Shown piece after piece: positions 1-12,464 of a stretch of DNA of 60,000 bases (position 1 is its first letter; the number at the start of each line of letters is the position of its first letter). Source of the stretch: Adiantum capillus-veneris (Eukaryota > Streptophyta > Polypodiopsida > Polypodiales > Pteridaceae). The stretch is from positions 56,245,268 to 56,305,267 of the forward strand of contig CM043944.1 of NCBI GenBank assembly GCA_014529385.2, in the 5' to 3' direction. The position numbers and the translations under genes are program-made. The notes below the pieces were generated by a model. That model saw only the letters and a program-made list of their open reading frames with translations. It had not been told where the DNA came from and did not search any database.

Positions 1-2082
1 ATTTGAAGATGAATCATCGAACACACTCTATAAAGCTACCATACCAATTATCGTGAAAGTGGAAGGCTCAAGGTAGGACTAGAACTACTCTACTGGGTTT
101 CTCCATCTTTCAAGATAGATCATCTAACCTACAGGTTAGGTGGTTTGCGGGAGGGGATGAATTGGCCTTTAGTTGACTTGACTTTTAGTGCGCAAGAAAT
201 CCCATGGAATTCCTCCATTATTAGGTGCTCTCTCCCACGAGCTACGGCTATTTCTTCAAGTAAGTGTCTTTTCTCTGCAGTTTCTATCGATATAACCAAA
301 GAAAAGAAGCATGCACGCGATTTCGACGGTACATTCTTTGAGTCTGGAACAGGTACTTCGAGTGAACTAGCTTTAGTGGATGAACAGGTACTTTGAGTGA
401 ACTAGCTTTAGTGAACACACATACAAAAACACCCACGCTGGCCGCGGGTTCTACTTTCTTGTCGCTTTAGCCTTATTGACTAGCTAGAGCCATTGCTTAG
501 TGGATAACTCCCAAAGAAAAGTTAAATAGAGGGCCATAGGACCATTAGTATATCTGAAAATTAAACCTTCGTATCTTCTTCATTTTCCCTTTAAACGACA
601 ATTTCCTTTATCCAACCAACTTTTCTATTGCATTGATAAATATGTAGATCGCTATAGTAGCGTCATAGCGAAGTCAACTCAAGCAAAAGTAGTTATTGGG
701 TTCGAACCTCGCTTCCGGTTCACCTTTAGGCCATAAGGGCCTATGCTCATTTAATATGATCCCCACTACTAAAAACCCGCCTTGAGAGGTCACGGAATCA
801 GGCCATACTTTCACTCCCACTCTTACTTTTGCTTTTGCTTTCATCCTCAGGGGTATGTCAATTCAACAAATTGGATCACATTGTCTATCCATGACAAAGC
901 AAGTGCTACCTGGTGCGGCCACTCAGATGCTATCCCCTCTAAATGTGGTATCAGCAGGCATGGATACTCTAAGCCTGGGCCAGGCGTACAGCAACCCTGT
1001 TCACCGACTGACAGACCAACAACAGGCCTCTCTTTTCACTGCAAGGCGCAACACCTAGCCACGGTGGAGTCATTTTTGCAGAGGAGATGCAGATACTAAC
1101 AGCCATCAGCAGCCTGTATTCCCCTGACGCAACGGCGTACAGCCAGATCCGCGCGGTCTCTAGTATAGTAGAAGGCCCTCCAGCAAGGTTAGCTTCTTTC
1201 AATCCAACCCTTTCAGGGCTTGTCAATGGGCTCTAAGCTCCCATCAGTCCAAGGTAAGGCAGTTCCCTTCCATCCAAATGACTTTAGAAGATACCTTTTT
1301 TGAAATAATCCAGGTACCCTTAACATCTCTGGACCCCCTGCCGCTTCTTTGTCTTCGTCCTTGTAGCTTTGGCATCCCCACCTTCTTTATTAAAGAAATA
1401 ATCTGTACTTTTAGCTTCTTCGTCGCTAAGACCCCAATGCTTCTTTTAACAATACGCAATACAAAGAGAAATCCTGGCGTTACGAGAATCATTAAACGAG
1501 AAACCCCGGCGCTTCTTTTTCTTCCGACCCCATGGTTCTTCTTCTTCTTCTTTTCTTCAAAAGAGTTAGAGAAAGCCCTAGGTTATCTTAGCTTTGAAAA
1601 CATATCAACTTCTTCGTTAAAAAAAAGCCGGTAAGCTTCTTTGTCTTTTAACAGTACACTATCGAATTCAAGTTCGGCGTCTCCACCTTCTTCTAACAAG
1701 ACACAATTGAATTCAAGCATTTAAAAGATACTTCCTTACCTTTTTTGGTAACACCAATGGAAGAAATTATTACTCTGTTGTGTTCGAGTCTATTGTATTG
1801 ATGTGACGGAGAGCAAAGACAGAGTGAATGCCAAGGAGCATTGCTTGGCTCGTGATGTTGTCAATGTTATAGTAAACTTGTGAAGGCGTAGAACGAGTTG
1901 AGTGCCATGATCTTGCTGATAAATGGAGAGCACGCATGTTAATGACTGGATTCAAGCCGCACCGCTAAGCTTATATGTAAACAGCACCATGAAGTCCCTA
2001 CTTGAGTCCTACAATGAAAAGTACAGATTAAAAGAAGATGGAAAAGGTAAAAAAGCAGATTAAAGCTAGCACCTTCTGCATG
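1..2082. other. Organelle-like DNA, no gene recognised
   Basis: No open frame here matches a family I know. The balanced base composition, poly-pyrimidine 'cttctt' runs and a T-arm-like GGTTCGAACC near 702 resemble plant mitochondrial intergenic DNA, and mitochondrial nad5 lies about 7 kb further on, beyond an inserted retroelement. I therefore infer that this is part of a nuclear mitochondrial insertion. Frames of up to about 118 codons exist (for example 1278-1634 +) but show no domain or conserved motif. Confidence 0.3.
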
Positions 2083-2087
2083 GCATT

Positions 2088-2575
2088 TGTTATAGAATTG
2101 ACATTTTATTATTTATTGCAGCTGACAGGTGGAAAAGACTAGACCCAGCTTGGCCTATGTGAATGGATTTTTATATCATGTATATTTGATTATTCAAGTG
2201 CTCTTTATGAGCTTGGGCCAAATTATGTCCGGCCGGCCAGTTTGTACTCATTTTTGGGCATTCAAGAAATCTATAAATAAATACGTGCAAGAGGAAAATG
2301 CTCACTCTTGCACGGGGGGAGATTGCACCCAGTGCTTGTGTCTTGTTCTCTCCTCTCCCCTCTTCTCTCTCATCGTGCCAGGCGTAGCACTCCGCTCTAG
2401 GAGGTGCGCTTGCACGTGCTCTCTCAATCTTTCTCGCTCTCTGTCTCTCTCTGTTCGTGTACCTTGCGATCATGCGACCACGTGATTGTGCCAGGTATGC
2501 CGATTACCCTGTTTTTTATTGTTTATTGTGTTATATCGGGTATTTCACAGGGCAGCCACGCTCCCGTTTGTAGCA
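2088..2575 (+). repeat. 5' LTR of the LARD element
   Basis: Matches 7619-8106 over its full length with about 13 substitutions and no indel that I can see. It has TG/CA ends and a TATA-like TATAAATA at 2272-2279, followed by a pyrimidine-rich region, as in an LTR promoter and R/U5. A related LTR lies on the minus strand at 18441-18932. Confidence 0.92.
2272..2279 (+). promoter_or_regulatory. TATA box of the LARD 5' LTR
   Basis: TATAAATA about 185 bp into the LTR, conserved in the second LTR (7803-7810) and, in the related minus-strand LTR, near 18733-18740. Conservation across three diverged LTRs supports a core promoter. Confidence 0.65.
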
Positions 2576-2576
2576 G

Positions 2577-2588
2577 TGGTATCAGAGC
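2577..2588 (+). promoter_or_regulatory. Primer binding site (initiator Met tRNA type)
   Basis: TGGTATCAGAGC begins 1 nt after the LTR end (one G spacer). This is the usual plant retroelement site complementary to the 3' end of initiator methionine tRNA, and it primes minus-strand cDNA. Confidence 0.9.
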
Positions 2589-3870
2589 AGAAGGCTACGC
2601 TATGGGTAATAATCAATCAAAGAAAAAAAAAAGAAATTTGTGGGAGGAGTTGTACGATTATGCATCACAGCTAAGTGCACTAACATGACTCTTTCTTTTT
2701 TGTCTATTTATCTATTTTTATCAAATCTATTCCTCAACGTTAATTGTTTCTTGCAAATCTTTGGTTTCATAATGTTAATCCTCCAAAAAAAACAAAGAGG
2801 AATTTTATTTAGTGAAATAAACGTGAATACGATGTAGAATCAACACTTACATATTACTAATATCTCAATTACCACTCGAAAAATATACCAACATAACTTG
2901 TTGATATAGTAGTAACAGGGACCTGAGATTGCATTTGATACTGAAGAATACTTGGATACATCGAGGATATGTATAGTAGAAGAAATAGTGCTCTTGGCGC
3001 TGAAGAAAGCTTAGCAGGGTCAATTTCACCTAGGAATTAGACCATTCTAGTTTAAGAAGGAGAAGATGTAGAATCATCACACATTTTATACGTAACACTG
3101 ATTGGGTTTTATGATAGCAGAAGAAGAAGGAGATGGAATGAAAAAAAAAAAAACATCCAGCACGTTCGCATTTTCTCCTGGGAACCCACCCAAGTTTTAC
3201 AATTAACGGGGGTATTTTTTTTATAATCTGTTTTAGAAGAGGAGATCCATCAAAACTAGTAGAGACCTAACATCGCGAGTAGCATGGCAGACAGAGCTTG
3301 CGAGCACCACGACAGATAGCGCCGGCCAATGGGTGGGCATGAGAAAATACTCCGTGCGTCAGCCAGCCATGGCTTCTGCTAGCAACCGGCCACGTCAGCA
3401 CTTCTGCTGTTCACAGGAATGGGTGGTTCGGCTAACCAAATCGGCATGCAGTTCCTACCCCCTACAGGCTACTACCCACCCCGCCAGCCCTTGCTTACCG
3501 CTAACTCCTTGTACTCACAACCAGTGTCTCCTTCGCTGATGTATACACACACGCAGACCCAAAGCGGGCATGCAGTAGTAGCGTCAATGAGTCCGACAAC
3601 TTTTTCTTTTTGAGACTGCACAAACTGTTACCTCAAGTTTTGTGGGCGTAGATGCATGCAAGCTAGCGGCATTTTTTTTATTCTCTTCTGCCAATCGCTG
3701 GCGCAGACCAACCTCAACTCTCACTCTCCCTCTCTCTCCATGGCCGTCCACTGACGCCCACAAACACGCCGTCATGCAACTCAGAGTTTTCTTTTTTTTC
3801 TTCTCTCTTTTCTCTCTCACTGCTCCGCCATGCGATCCCTTTTAACCACCACCACCTCACGGAACTGCAG

Positions 3871-3984
<114 letters not shown>

Positions 3985-4918
3985 GCCGCCATCCAAACCT
4001 AACTCTCTCTTTATTTTTCCCCACCCCCCTGGCGGCTATGGACTGCCAACCCACAAGTACACACAAGGGGCGGCCTCATCTACAGTCCGCGTAACTGTCG
4101 TCCTCTCGCAGCTGCACACACACACCCATTCTCAAGTTTGTCAGCCATGCAGACTTGCTCTCTGTAGTGTCCGACCTTGTGCCACCTAACTCTCTCTGTC
4201 TGTCTTCAGCTGTCGCCCACACTTCCTATCCAACTCAACCACCACACACATGCACACACACACAAACACACACACACACATCACGGAGAGCTCCTCTCAG
4301 ACATGGCCTGGCCTCTTTCCTACAATATGTGGCTATCTTGCTTCTTTGTGTGCTCTCTTTCGTACTGTAACAAACTCCCATGCACACTCCTCTCTCTCAG
4401 CGCCACCATGCCTTGTCTATCTCTCATCTCCCCCTTTTCAGTTCCTTCAGAGCATGGTATGCCATCTGCTCTTTTACAAAGGCCTCTGCTGCACCATCGT
4501 GATACAAGTTGAAGGTTTTGATAGCAAGTGGCACTCCAATGGCAGCTTTACCTTCAAGCACACTCCCGTGACACGACCTATAAGACCAATATCTTTCATG
4601 TTGTACACAGGCAGCTTGTGGAAACTCTCAGATGTGAAGACATCCGTGTAGCAATTCAATACATCAAGGTGGCCTCTCAAAGACATACAAGAGTGCAGCA
4701 AAAGGATCCCAACAACCCCTCTACATGGTACAGTGACGGAATGCCCAAAATATACCGATAAGCCATCTGACCAAAAATGGGCGGAGACAAATGGCGAGGC
4801 AAATGTAGAGCAGTGTCCTCTACAAGAAGAGGAACACGAAAGAAACCACCCACTTGGGCCACCTCTCTCGGAAGCATCTTATCTCTCTCCCTCTCAGAGC
4901 TTCGACGCAAGAACAAAG

Positions 4919-5054
<136 letters not shown>

Positions 5055-5267
5055 GCGCATGCGTGCGCACTGCAGCAGAGATCTCGGTAGCATGGAGGTC
5101 CAAGGACACGACTGGAGTAGAGTCTGCAGGAGCACATAACACCGGACGACTGCTTCCAGAGGTCGACATTGACGAATCTCGGCAGTGCCCACTGCAATAC
5201 TTTCTCTGACGATGCTTTTAGTCTGCACCTTTAGATTTAGTTTTTGTTTTTCACTTTACTTCATTTT

Positions 5268-5552
5268 ATTTTGTACCCAGACATTGTACTCAATGCACAT
5301 GGATTGTATTGGTTTAGTCTCATCGGTCATTTTGGCATTTTGAAGCCAGGTAATATAACATCTCATTTCATTGCGCTCTCCCTCTTCCCCCTCCCAGTAC
5401 TACTCCTTACCACGGCGGACATTGAGGAAGCTCTTCCGCGACCATTACAATACTTTCGCATATAAACATCCGTTGTCGGGTATCCATGAGAATCGACGAT
5501 GATGATGCCGACTTCAGTCTGACGATTTTAAGGTTTTAATTTTAGTCTTTCA

Positions 5553-5583
<31 letters not shown>

Positions 5584-5667
5584 TTTTTATTTTGTATCCA
5601 GGCATTGGATTAGATTCACAAGATTGTATCGGTTTGGCCTCATGTTTCATTTTTGGTATTTTGAAGA
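5268..5667 (+). repeat. Diverged direct duplication, period 321 bp
   Basis: The stretch 5268-5345 is repeated at 5589-5667 with many substitutions. Both copies run from a 'ttttgta(c/t)cca' start to a 'ggtattttgaag'-like end. It is an old duplication inside the LARD interior. Confidence 0.75.
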
Positions 5668-6974
5668 CTATTAATATAGCATTTTACACCCCTTCCTCTC
5701 TTACTTACTGGAACGCAACACAATTGGTCACAATAATAAAATATCATTACTGGATAGCAGGGTATGCTTCTGGCAATGCTAACCTCAACCTTGCGAGCCT
5801 TTAAAGGGTAATGATTTTGGCGACGATAACCTCAACCATATGAGCCTCTGAATCCCACCCTTAAGATGCAAGTCCGTTCATTAAGCTCTAATTGCTCAAG
5901 CATAAGTCTTGCCAATGGCGCTAGACTAACCAGCTCTTAATTATAATCCCCATACGATTATTGATAAATAGAATCGCCAAGTAGGCATGCACCACTACGA
6001 TTTCCCTTGGCCCTTGACTTTACAGAAGGGTTCGATGCAAGTGCACATATTTCAGAAAGATATTTTCATGATCACTAGTCAAACTATTAAAATAGAGAAC
6101 TCTAACCAAAGTATTAAAATTAGGTACTTCAAAATTGCCTAAACACAAGTTGACATACAAAAATCTATATAATTGATACATATTGCTCTACGATTAAAAT
6201 ATTCATAATTAATTTTTATGTCTATTTTGCATCCTTTCAAATGTAGCCTCCTAACTTTTAGTCACGCAGACCATTTGTGTGTTATAGTTTTTATGCAAAT
6301 TGTAAGTAGGTATGCCACACATTCATGTCGATTTCTAACTGGTAACGTGGCATATCCAACGTATGTCTGCTAGCTGTATGTTTCTTCACAATGATTTCAC
6401 ATTCTAAAGACATAAGATATTCATACTTCTGGCACTTTATGGATTTTAATGAAGCACATGTTGGGCACCAATTTACTAAGGGTACTCATCTCTACACCAA
6501 AATGTGATACCAACTTAGCACTACTTTGTTATTAGACCAATATCCACCGATTATCCCAGTCTTGCAAACCAGTTTTTATATATATATATATAGCACCTTC
6601 ATTATCCACGTGTTTGAATCAATTTTATTGTAAAATTTTGATGTATTTAGAGTGCAATGAAATTATTGTTGAACTTAACAAGAAATCATCTTTAGTACTT
6701 GTCTTTGAGAAACACGTTTGCAAATATTATTGTAGCCATCTCTCACATTGTGGATTACACTGGTAGTAATTGGACTTTCTATTGACATCATTTGACATTA
6801 TGTTATAATATGAATTTAATTGATTTGGGGACGATCGTCACATTTGGTACATGTTTCAGCATTCCAATCTATTCCAGTTTGATGCCAAGTAAGTATTTTA
6901 GATTTTTATTATTATTATTTTATTTTATTTATTTTTTAATAATGTTTTGGTCTAGTCCATTGGTCACATGCACA

Positions 6975-7199
6975 CAGATTCGCCGATTTAGGCAGTGTGT
7001 AGATACTCATCTTGGTGCAGATCCGCCGATTTAGGCAGCACATTGATAAATTGCAAATTCATGGTTGTTAAATTTATACCAAATGCAGATTTGCCGATTT
7101 AGGCAGCATTAGTGCAGATTCGCCGATTTAGGCAGCATCAGTGCAGATTCGCCGATTTAGGCAGCACATCTTATTGGTGTAGATTCGCCGATTTAGGCA
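6975..7199 (+). repeat. Six-copy minisatellite with a hairpin core
   Basis: A 20-bp unit, close to CAGATTCGCCGATTTAGGCA, starts at 6975, 7018, 7086, 7115, 7144 and 7180, so spacing varies from 29 to 68 bp. Each unit carries GCC-gattta-GGC, a 3-4 bp stem with a 6-nt loop. The spacer differs between copies while the unit is nearly invariant. Confidence 0.9.
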
Positions 7200-7606
7200 A
7201 CACCGATCACAAAATCATGCTGCAGTGGTTGGCCACCACTGCAACTGGTATGATTTTGTTACCCGGGTACATAATGAAAGTGATTTGGATTTGAAATTAT
7301 ACTGTGGAATTGGATTGGGATTTGGTATCTGGTGATTATTTAGCAGTGTTTATGTGATGAGACTTGACATTATGAGATTGATGATGAGCGTGACCAATGA
7401 TATCCTGATTCATCAGGGTATGACATATACTGCTTATTCTAGTGGTATGGGATACTAGAATAGGTAGTATGTGGATGATGGAAGGCATAAGCAATATTGT
7501 CTAATTTTATGAATTTTGTCACTATTTGATACAGATTTCTAATCATTGTTTTTGACAAGTATTGTTTGCAGATTTTTATCTTCGCAACTGAGGACAGTTG
7601 CTTTCC

Positions 7607-7618
7607 AACGGAGAGGTA
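7607..7618 (+). promoter_or_regulatory. Polypurine tract before the LARD 3' LTR
   Basis: The purine-rich AACGGAGAGG lies directly before the right LTR, where the plus-strand primer is made in LTR retroelements. It is short, and the assignment rests mainly on position. Confidence 0.6.
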
Positions 7619-8106
7619 TGTTATAGAATTGACATTTTATTATTTATTGCAGTTGACAGGTGGAAAAGACTAGACCCAGCTTGGCCTATGCGAATGGATT
7701 TGTATATCATGTATATTTGATTATTCAAGTGCTCTTTATGAGCTTGGGCCAAATTATGTCCGGCCGGCCAGTTTGTACTCATTTTTGGGCATTCAAGAAA
7801 TCTATAAATAAATAAGTGCAAGAGGAAAATGCTCACTCTTGCACGGGGCAAGATTGCACCCAGTTCTTGTGTCTTGTTCTCTCCTCTCCCCTCTTCTCTC
7901 TCGTCGTGCCAGGCGTAGCACTCCGCTCTAGGAGGTGCGCTTGCACGTGCTCTCTCAATCCTTCTCGCTCTCTGTCTCTCTCTGTTCGTGTACCTTGCGA
8001 TCATGCGACCACGTGATTGTGCCAGGTATGCCGATTAGCTTGTTTTATATTGTTTATTGTGTTATATCGGGTATTTCGCAGGGCAGCCACGCTCCCGTTT
8101 GTAGCA
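7619..8106 (+). repeat. 3' LTR of the LARD element
   Basis: Second copy of the 488-bp LTR, starting TGTTATAG and ending GTAGCA, followed at once by the GCATT target duplication. Confidence 0.92.
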
Positions 8107-8111
8107 GCATT

Positions 8112-8480
8112 AATGTGTGGATAAATGCTAGCAGCCTTCGTATGGCATCAGTCATGAAATAAAGCATGGAGGCAGATAAAAGTGTGCATTCTTGCTAAGC
8201 GTGTTTTGACGTTATTTTAGCTTTCTTAAGAAGCACTATCCAAGGTAGTATCCGAGATTGTTCTTATGAAAGTATCTAGCCAATAAAGAGGTCCAGGTAT
8301 ATGAGTTTTTGTCCTAGACTAGAGTTTTTCTTGTGGGGAATAGATCATGGATTATAATTATATCTTTTTTCCCAGCATTGTTCTTATTGACAGGGCTAAT
8401 ACATTTAGCTCTGTAAAAGCAAATATAACATGCACCCTTTGTCTACTAATAGCGATATGCCCCCTCCTACGACATTAGGT
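8112..8480. other. Flank between LARD and mitochondrial-like segment
   Basis: No gene, repeat or RNA seen. This is the downstream flank of the LARD insertion. Confidence 0.5.
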
Positions 8481-9049
8481 TCATTGAAAGAATGGTTGGA
8501 TAAAGCTGGCCCCTATAACTAACAGCTGTAAAGCACGCCACATCTTAGCAAGCTATGCTTTGGGGTGGGGAAAGCCCATAGTAAGGCCAATGCCAAGATG
8601 CAAACGAAGGGATTTTTGGGGGAAAGCCCGAGCGGCTAATTAAAGAAGCGGGTACTGTGGGCCCTCTATTTAACGCATTTAATCGGCAGCGGGACGAATG
8701 CATGGTTCGCCGGTTCCACCGAATAATGTATTGATGTTGAGGCATGGGTGCGCTTGCTAATGGTGTGTGTGATGTCCTTATTAGACTCAGTTAGGCCTTT
8801 ATTTGTCTAGGCATCTGCGCCTTCTTGCTGCGCATGGACAAGGGATATGGCTTATCCATAGCCTTCTGTATTGTGTGGGGGGACCCTATCTAACGCTAGC
8901 CAGGATCTCTTCTCCACCGATCTGTAATTCAAGATCGATAAGTCTTACCCGTGTCTCAGAGACACGATCGGGAGCCGCCAAGGGTAGTTTTTAAGTCTAG
9001 TAGGCCAGGCCCCTTTTTCAACATGCTATGGGGCTTTAAAAAAGAAAAT

Positions 9050-9149
9050 TATTCCATAGAGTGAGTCAAGCCCGTCTCGCCACAAAGCAACGGCAGTGTC
9101 CAGACAATCGATCTATCAGGCAATTCATCCGGTGACTTCACAGTCGCCA
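9050..9149 (-). other. Probable start of group II intron nad5i230
   Basis: Directly after the nad5 exon on the minus strand the text reads GGCGACTGTGAAGTCACC, plausible as the 5' end of a group II intron (usual form GUGYG). I did not find a domain V hairpin in the following DNA, so the intron appears truncated and its end is unknown. Confidence 0.4.
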
Positions 9150-9379
9150 AAGAAGCCCCAAGAAGCATCAAACATCTCCAAGGAAATCCATGAAGCAATC
9201 TCTATATAGCAAGCATTGGCTCCCAGTGCAACTTCGTACAAAACAGTCAGGGAGAAAGTAAAAGAGAATAAAGCACACGTAATAGTTACTATGGCGGTTC
9301 CTTTTGACCCTAAGAAACGACCAAAAGCACCTGCTATGAAGCTACCAAGCAGAGGCAACGATACTGTTAGTAAGTACTT
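9150..9379 (-). pseudogene. nad5: Mitochondrial nad5 exon 1 (displaced copy)
   Basis: The minus strand encodes about 76 residues matching the start of NADH dehydrogenase subunit 5, a membrane subunit of respiratory complex I. Seen directly: the PLLGS...GAFGRFLGS segment, YEVALGA and the stretch EMFDASWGF. The frame has no stop. The expected first codon is AAG (9377-9379), not ATG, so it could not start translation as it stands. Homology stops just after DASWGF, around codon 77, which is where plant intron nad5i230 interrupts the gene, so the 3' end is probably an exon boundary and not a break. Only the first of several exons is present. It is expected to be non-functional in the nucleus. Confidence 0.85.
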
Positions 9380-10708
9380 ACTTAATGAATCCTTTCCTTT
9401 TTTGTTCCGGTATTCATGGCAGTTCTTCTTTTATGGCTATTGCTTCATCTTATTGAGTTATCAGCAAGATTAGATTCGACAGAGACAGGTAAAGTTGTTA
9501 TGATCGAATAAGATAGCAATTGGAATCTTTTTTTTCCTTATTTTTTGCTTTATTTTAGCATAATAAAGCAATTCAAATAGTCTGATAGTGCTTTGCCTAT
9601 TTGTTTTTGGCTGGCATTTAGGAAGTTTTATGCTATAAGCTGTAAGTTGGGCTATCTACAGTTAACTTCATACCTTAAACGGTGTAGAGTCACTATGTAT
9701 AGGAGTCGGCCGTTAATGACACAGGCATGGCTTGTTGTTGTCCTTGCTTAGGACGCTGACATCTAAAGCTCCGTTGGTTTATCAAGCAAGTTAAAGGCTG
9801 CTAGTAAAGTAAGATTATTCCCTATCCTGCCTGAGGCAATGAAAATAAATTTGAAATTCCATAAATATTGGTAAAACAAATCAAATAGAAACATTTTTCT
9901 AATGGATTAGCTTTTTTCCTTATTCTCATGTTTATTTGCTTTGCATGCAGAACGCTCAAAAAACTCCGCCGATGCCTACGAAAAGGCCACAGGCAGAGTC
10001 CTCTAATTCCCTAGTCTTTACTAACAATTCGAAGGGAGTTCCACAAGAACCTGCTCCGGACAATAGCTCAGGTTCAAGTGATTCAGTGCCTGACTGGGAA
10101 GGGACCCTCCCACTTTGGCAGATTGGCTTGAAGATATTATATCCTCGGTCTTTTTTAAAGTTCTTGTATGTATTGGATTTTTAAAAGTGCCTTCTCCCCC
10201 AAAAATCCTATCTTGGCCCAGATCTACTGGTCTGGGGCCCACTAGCCCCTATAGCGTGAAAAGCTTGGCAAAAAAAGTGAATCATGCCATCTTGAAGTCA
10301 GAAACGTATGTCTCTAGCTCAGCGCGTTGTCTAGAAGCACATTTTCCTAATGAGCAAAAACCCTAATGAAGGATGTAGAGAAAACAACACTTATGCAAGA
10401 ATAGCAAAACGCTATACCGAAAGCTATCCGCTTCTAACTCTCCCAACTAAGCCCCATTGCGGCTACAGGCTGCCCATCGTGACCATCCCGTTTTATGTTT
10501 TCCATGAAGCGATTGTCCAAGCTGCCACTTTCCATGTATTGATTGATAGATTCGCAATTTGTTGCTTTATTAGCTGCCTTGCAGTAGCTTAATAACGGAA
10601 CGAGGTTAGCTCAAAGAACTTAAACTTAAACTTGGCAAGCTGAATCTTACATAGGTTGGCTTGTTTTTGTGTTGCTTCAAAAAGGCTTGTATTTTCTCTA
10701 GGTTGCGA

Positions 10709-10940
10709 AAGTAGCCAACGACGCATAGAGGCCATTTCACAAAAAATTAGAGGGCCCCTCGTGCGCCGTTCGGCTAAAATTCCTTTATAATATATATATA
10801 TACATATAATTATACTTCTTACTATAAGAAGTATATATATCATTTATATATATATAAACCCATAAAAGTGAGAAGTAGCCAACGATGCATAGAGGCCATT
10901 TCACAAAATCTTAGAGTGCCCCTCGTGCGCCGTTCTGCTA
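10709..10940 (+). repeat. 68-bp direct repeats flanking an AT-rich hairpin
   Basis: Copies at 10709-10776 and 10873-10940 differ at a handful of positions. The 96-bp spacer is nearly all A/T and contains a perfect hairpin: 11-bp arms 10811-10821 and 10825-10835 with a 3-nt loop, inside a longer imperfect TATA-rich palindrome. Confidence 0.85.
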
Positions 10941-11534
10941 CAACCTCTTTTGAAGGTTTTTTGGCATTTTTTCCCTCTCCAAATGTCAGAACAGGACAAG
11001 TAGACAATCAATTTTTAGGTATTTGAGCATTACAAACACATTGGTGGTGTCCAAATCTTCAAATTTTAACATTATTTAACAATTTCGTATTTTTTTAAAA
11101 ATTAAATGATGTAGAAAGTCGTATTGAATGAGCAGTGCCGATCTCATAAAAAAGACAATCATATTTAATAAAAAGGTGACCGTTTTCAAGGATCGTTGGC
11201 TCATTGAATAAGTAGGTGATACTTTTTTCATATTTTTGTTAATATCAATCTGTTTTTCTACATGACGTTGGCTCTTCTCTCATTGGAGGAGCTCTCTTTT
11301 CTCTCTCTATTAAAAGTCCCTCCACCAAAAGACCTTCAAAATTTTCTAATGGTTGTAAGCCCACAGGGATTTCATTGACGTAATCACGATCGTGTGATTA
11401 CGTACGTTAATAACTCTAGTGACTACAAAACAAAATTGCGTGATCACGTTAATTATTAACATGACTTTGATTATGACCTGCAAAAACTCATAGAGCCGGG
11501 CCGGACTTTTCTTTTATTTTTTGCGGATCCCATT
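10941..11534. other. Gene-free stretch with GTGATCAC-type palindromes
   Basis: No coding signal. An inverted repeat GTAATCAC...GTGATTAC lies at about 11380-11401 and CGTGATCACG near 11440. A matching TGTGATCACA lies near 18390 on the far side of the hAT gene. Confidence 0.45.
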
Positions 11535-12464
11535 GGGCTTTTTTATTTACTCCCGCCAGGAAAATAAAAAATCTTGGTAAAGTAATTATATATAGTAAAC
11601 AACGTGCTTATCGCAATCCTTTAGCTAGAAAAATCCTTGGGGAGTGTATCCGAGTACCGGGTATAGTCATCTTGTGAATTGACCTAACGTTATAGAGTCA
11701 CAGGTCCTTCTTTTGTGCAAACCTGATTCTTAATTCGATAACCACTTCTAAAGATTGTTAATTTCTTTACCGAACATAAAGGTACAAAACCAAAACAATT
11801 AAAAAATTGCAGAGTCTTGCTCATTATGACAAAGCCATTGGTCCAAATGAGGGTTGTAATTGGTTTTAGAAGATGAGCATATGTAAATGACGAGACGATA
11901 GTCAAGGGTTGGATGTCTTGTACTAGTATATTGGACATATAAAGATCCTTGAAGTCTTGCATTTTTCACCATCATAGATTTTAGTTGATATACATTGTCG
12001 GGCTTTTTTATTTACTCGGTCGGGAAAATAAAAAAGCTCGGTAAAGTAATTATATATAGTAAACAACGTGCTTACCACGGTCCTTTAGCTAGAAGAATCC
12101 TTGGGGAGTGTATCCGAGTGCCGCGTATAGTCATCTCCTTGTGAATTGACCTAACGTTACAGAGTCACAGGTCCTTTTTTGTGCAAAGGTGATTCTTAAT
12201 TCGGTAACCACTTCTAAAGATTGTTAATTTCTTTACCAAACATAAAGGTTCAAAACCAAAACAATTAAAAAATTGCAGAGTCTTGCTCATTATGACAAAG
12301 CCATTGGTCCAAATGAGGGCTGTAATTGGTTTTAGAAGATGAGCATATGTAAATGACGAGACGATAGTCAAGGGTTGGATGTCCTATACTAGTGTATTGG
12401 ACATATAAAGATCCTTGAAGTCTTGCATTTTTCACCATCATAGATTTGAGTTGATATATAATCC
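11535..12464 (+). repeat. Two-copy tandem duplication, 465-bp period
   Basis: 11535-11999 and 12000-12464 match along most of their length with scattered substitutions. Each begins with GGGCTTTTTTATTTACTC followed by an A/T-rich inverted arm. Both carry a similar minus-strand frame (11690-11962 and 12165-12371), but its product is not recognised and the frame is probably a passenger. Confidence 0.88.

Larger units (their letters stand above)
8481..10400. other. Nuclear mitochondrial DNA insertion (NUMT) candidate
   Basis: The segment carries recognisable nad5 exon 1 on the minus strand (9150-9379), and its remaining text looks like plant mitochondrial non-coding DNA. It sits between a retroelement and microsatellite-rich DNA, which argues for a nuclear copy rather than a mitochondrial genome. 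The outer edges are estimates; I saw no other mitochondrial gene in it. Confidence 0.6.

Noticed and set aside
690-735. tRNA-like T-arm with GGTTCGAACC
   Set aside because: No acceptor, D or anticodon arm pairs with it at the right distance, so a tRNA gene is not supported.
6975-7199. CRISPR-like array
   Set aside because: Units are repeated but spacing is irregular, spacers include near copies of each other, no cas-like gene exists and the context is a plant retroelement.
11690-11962. 90-codon minus frame repeated at 12165-12371
   Set aside because: Conserved only because the 465-bp unit is duplicated; no domain, and the second copy is shortened by ordinary mutation.
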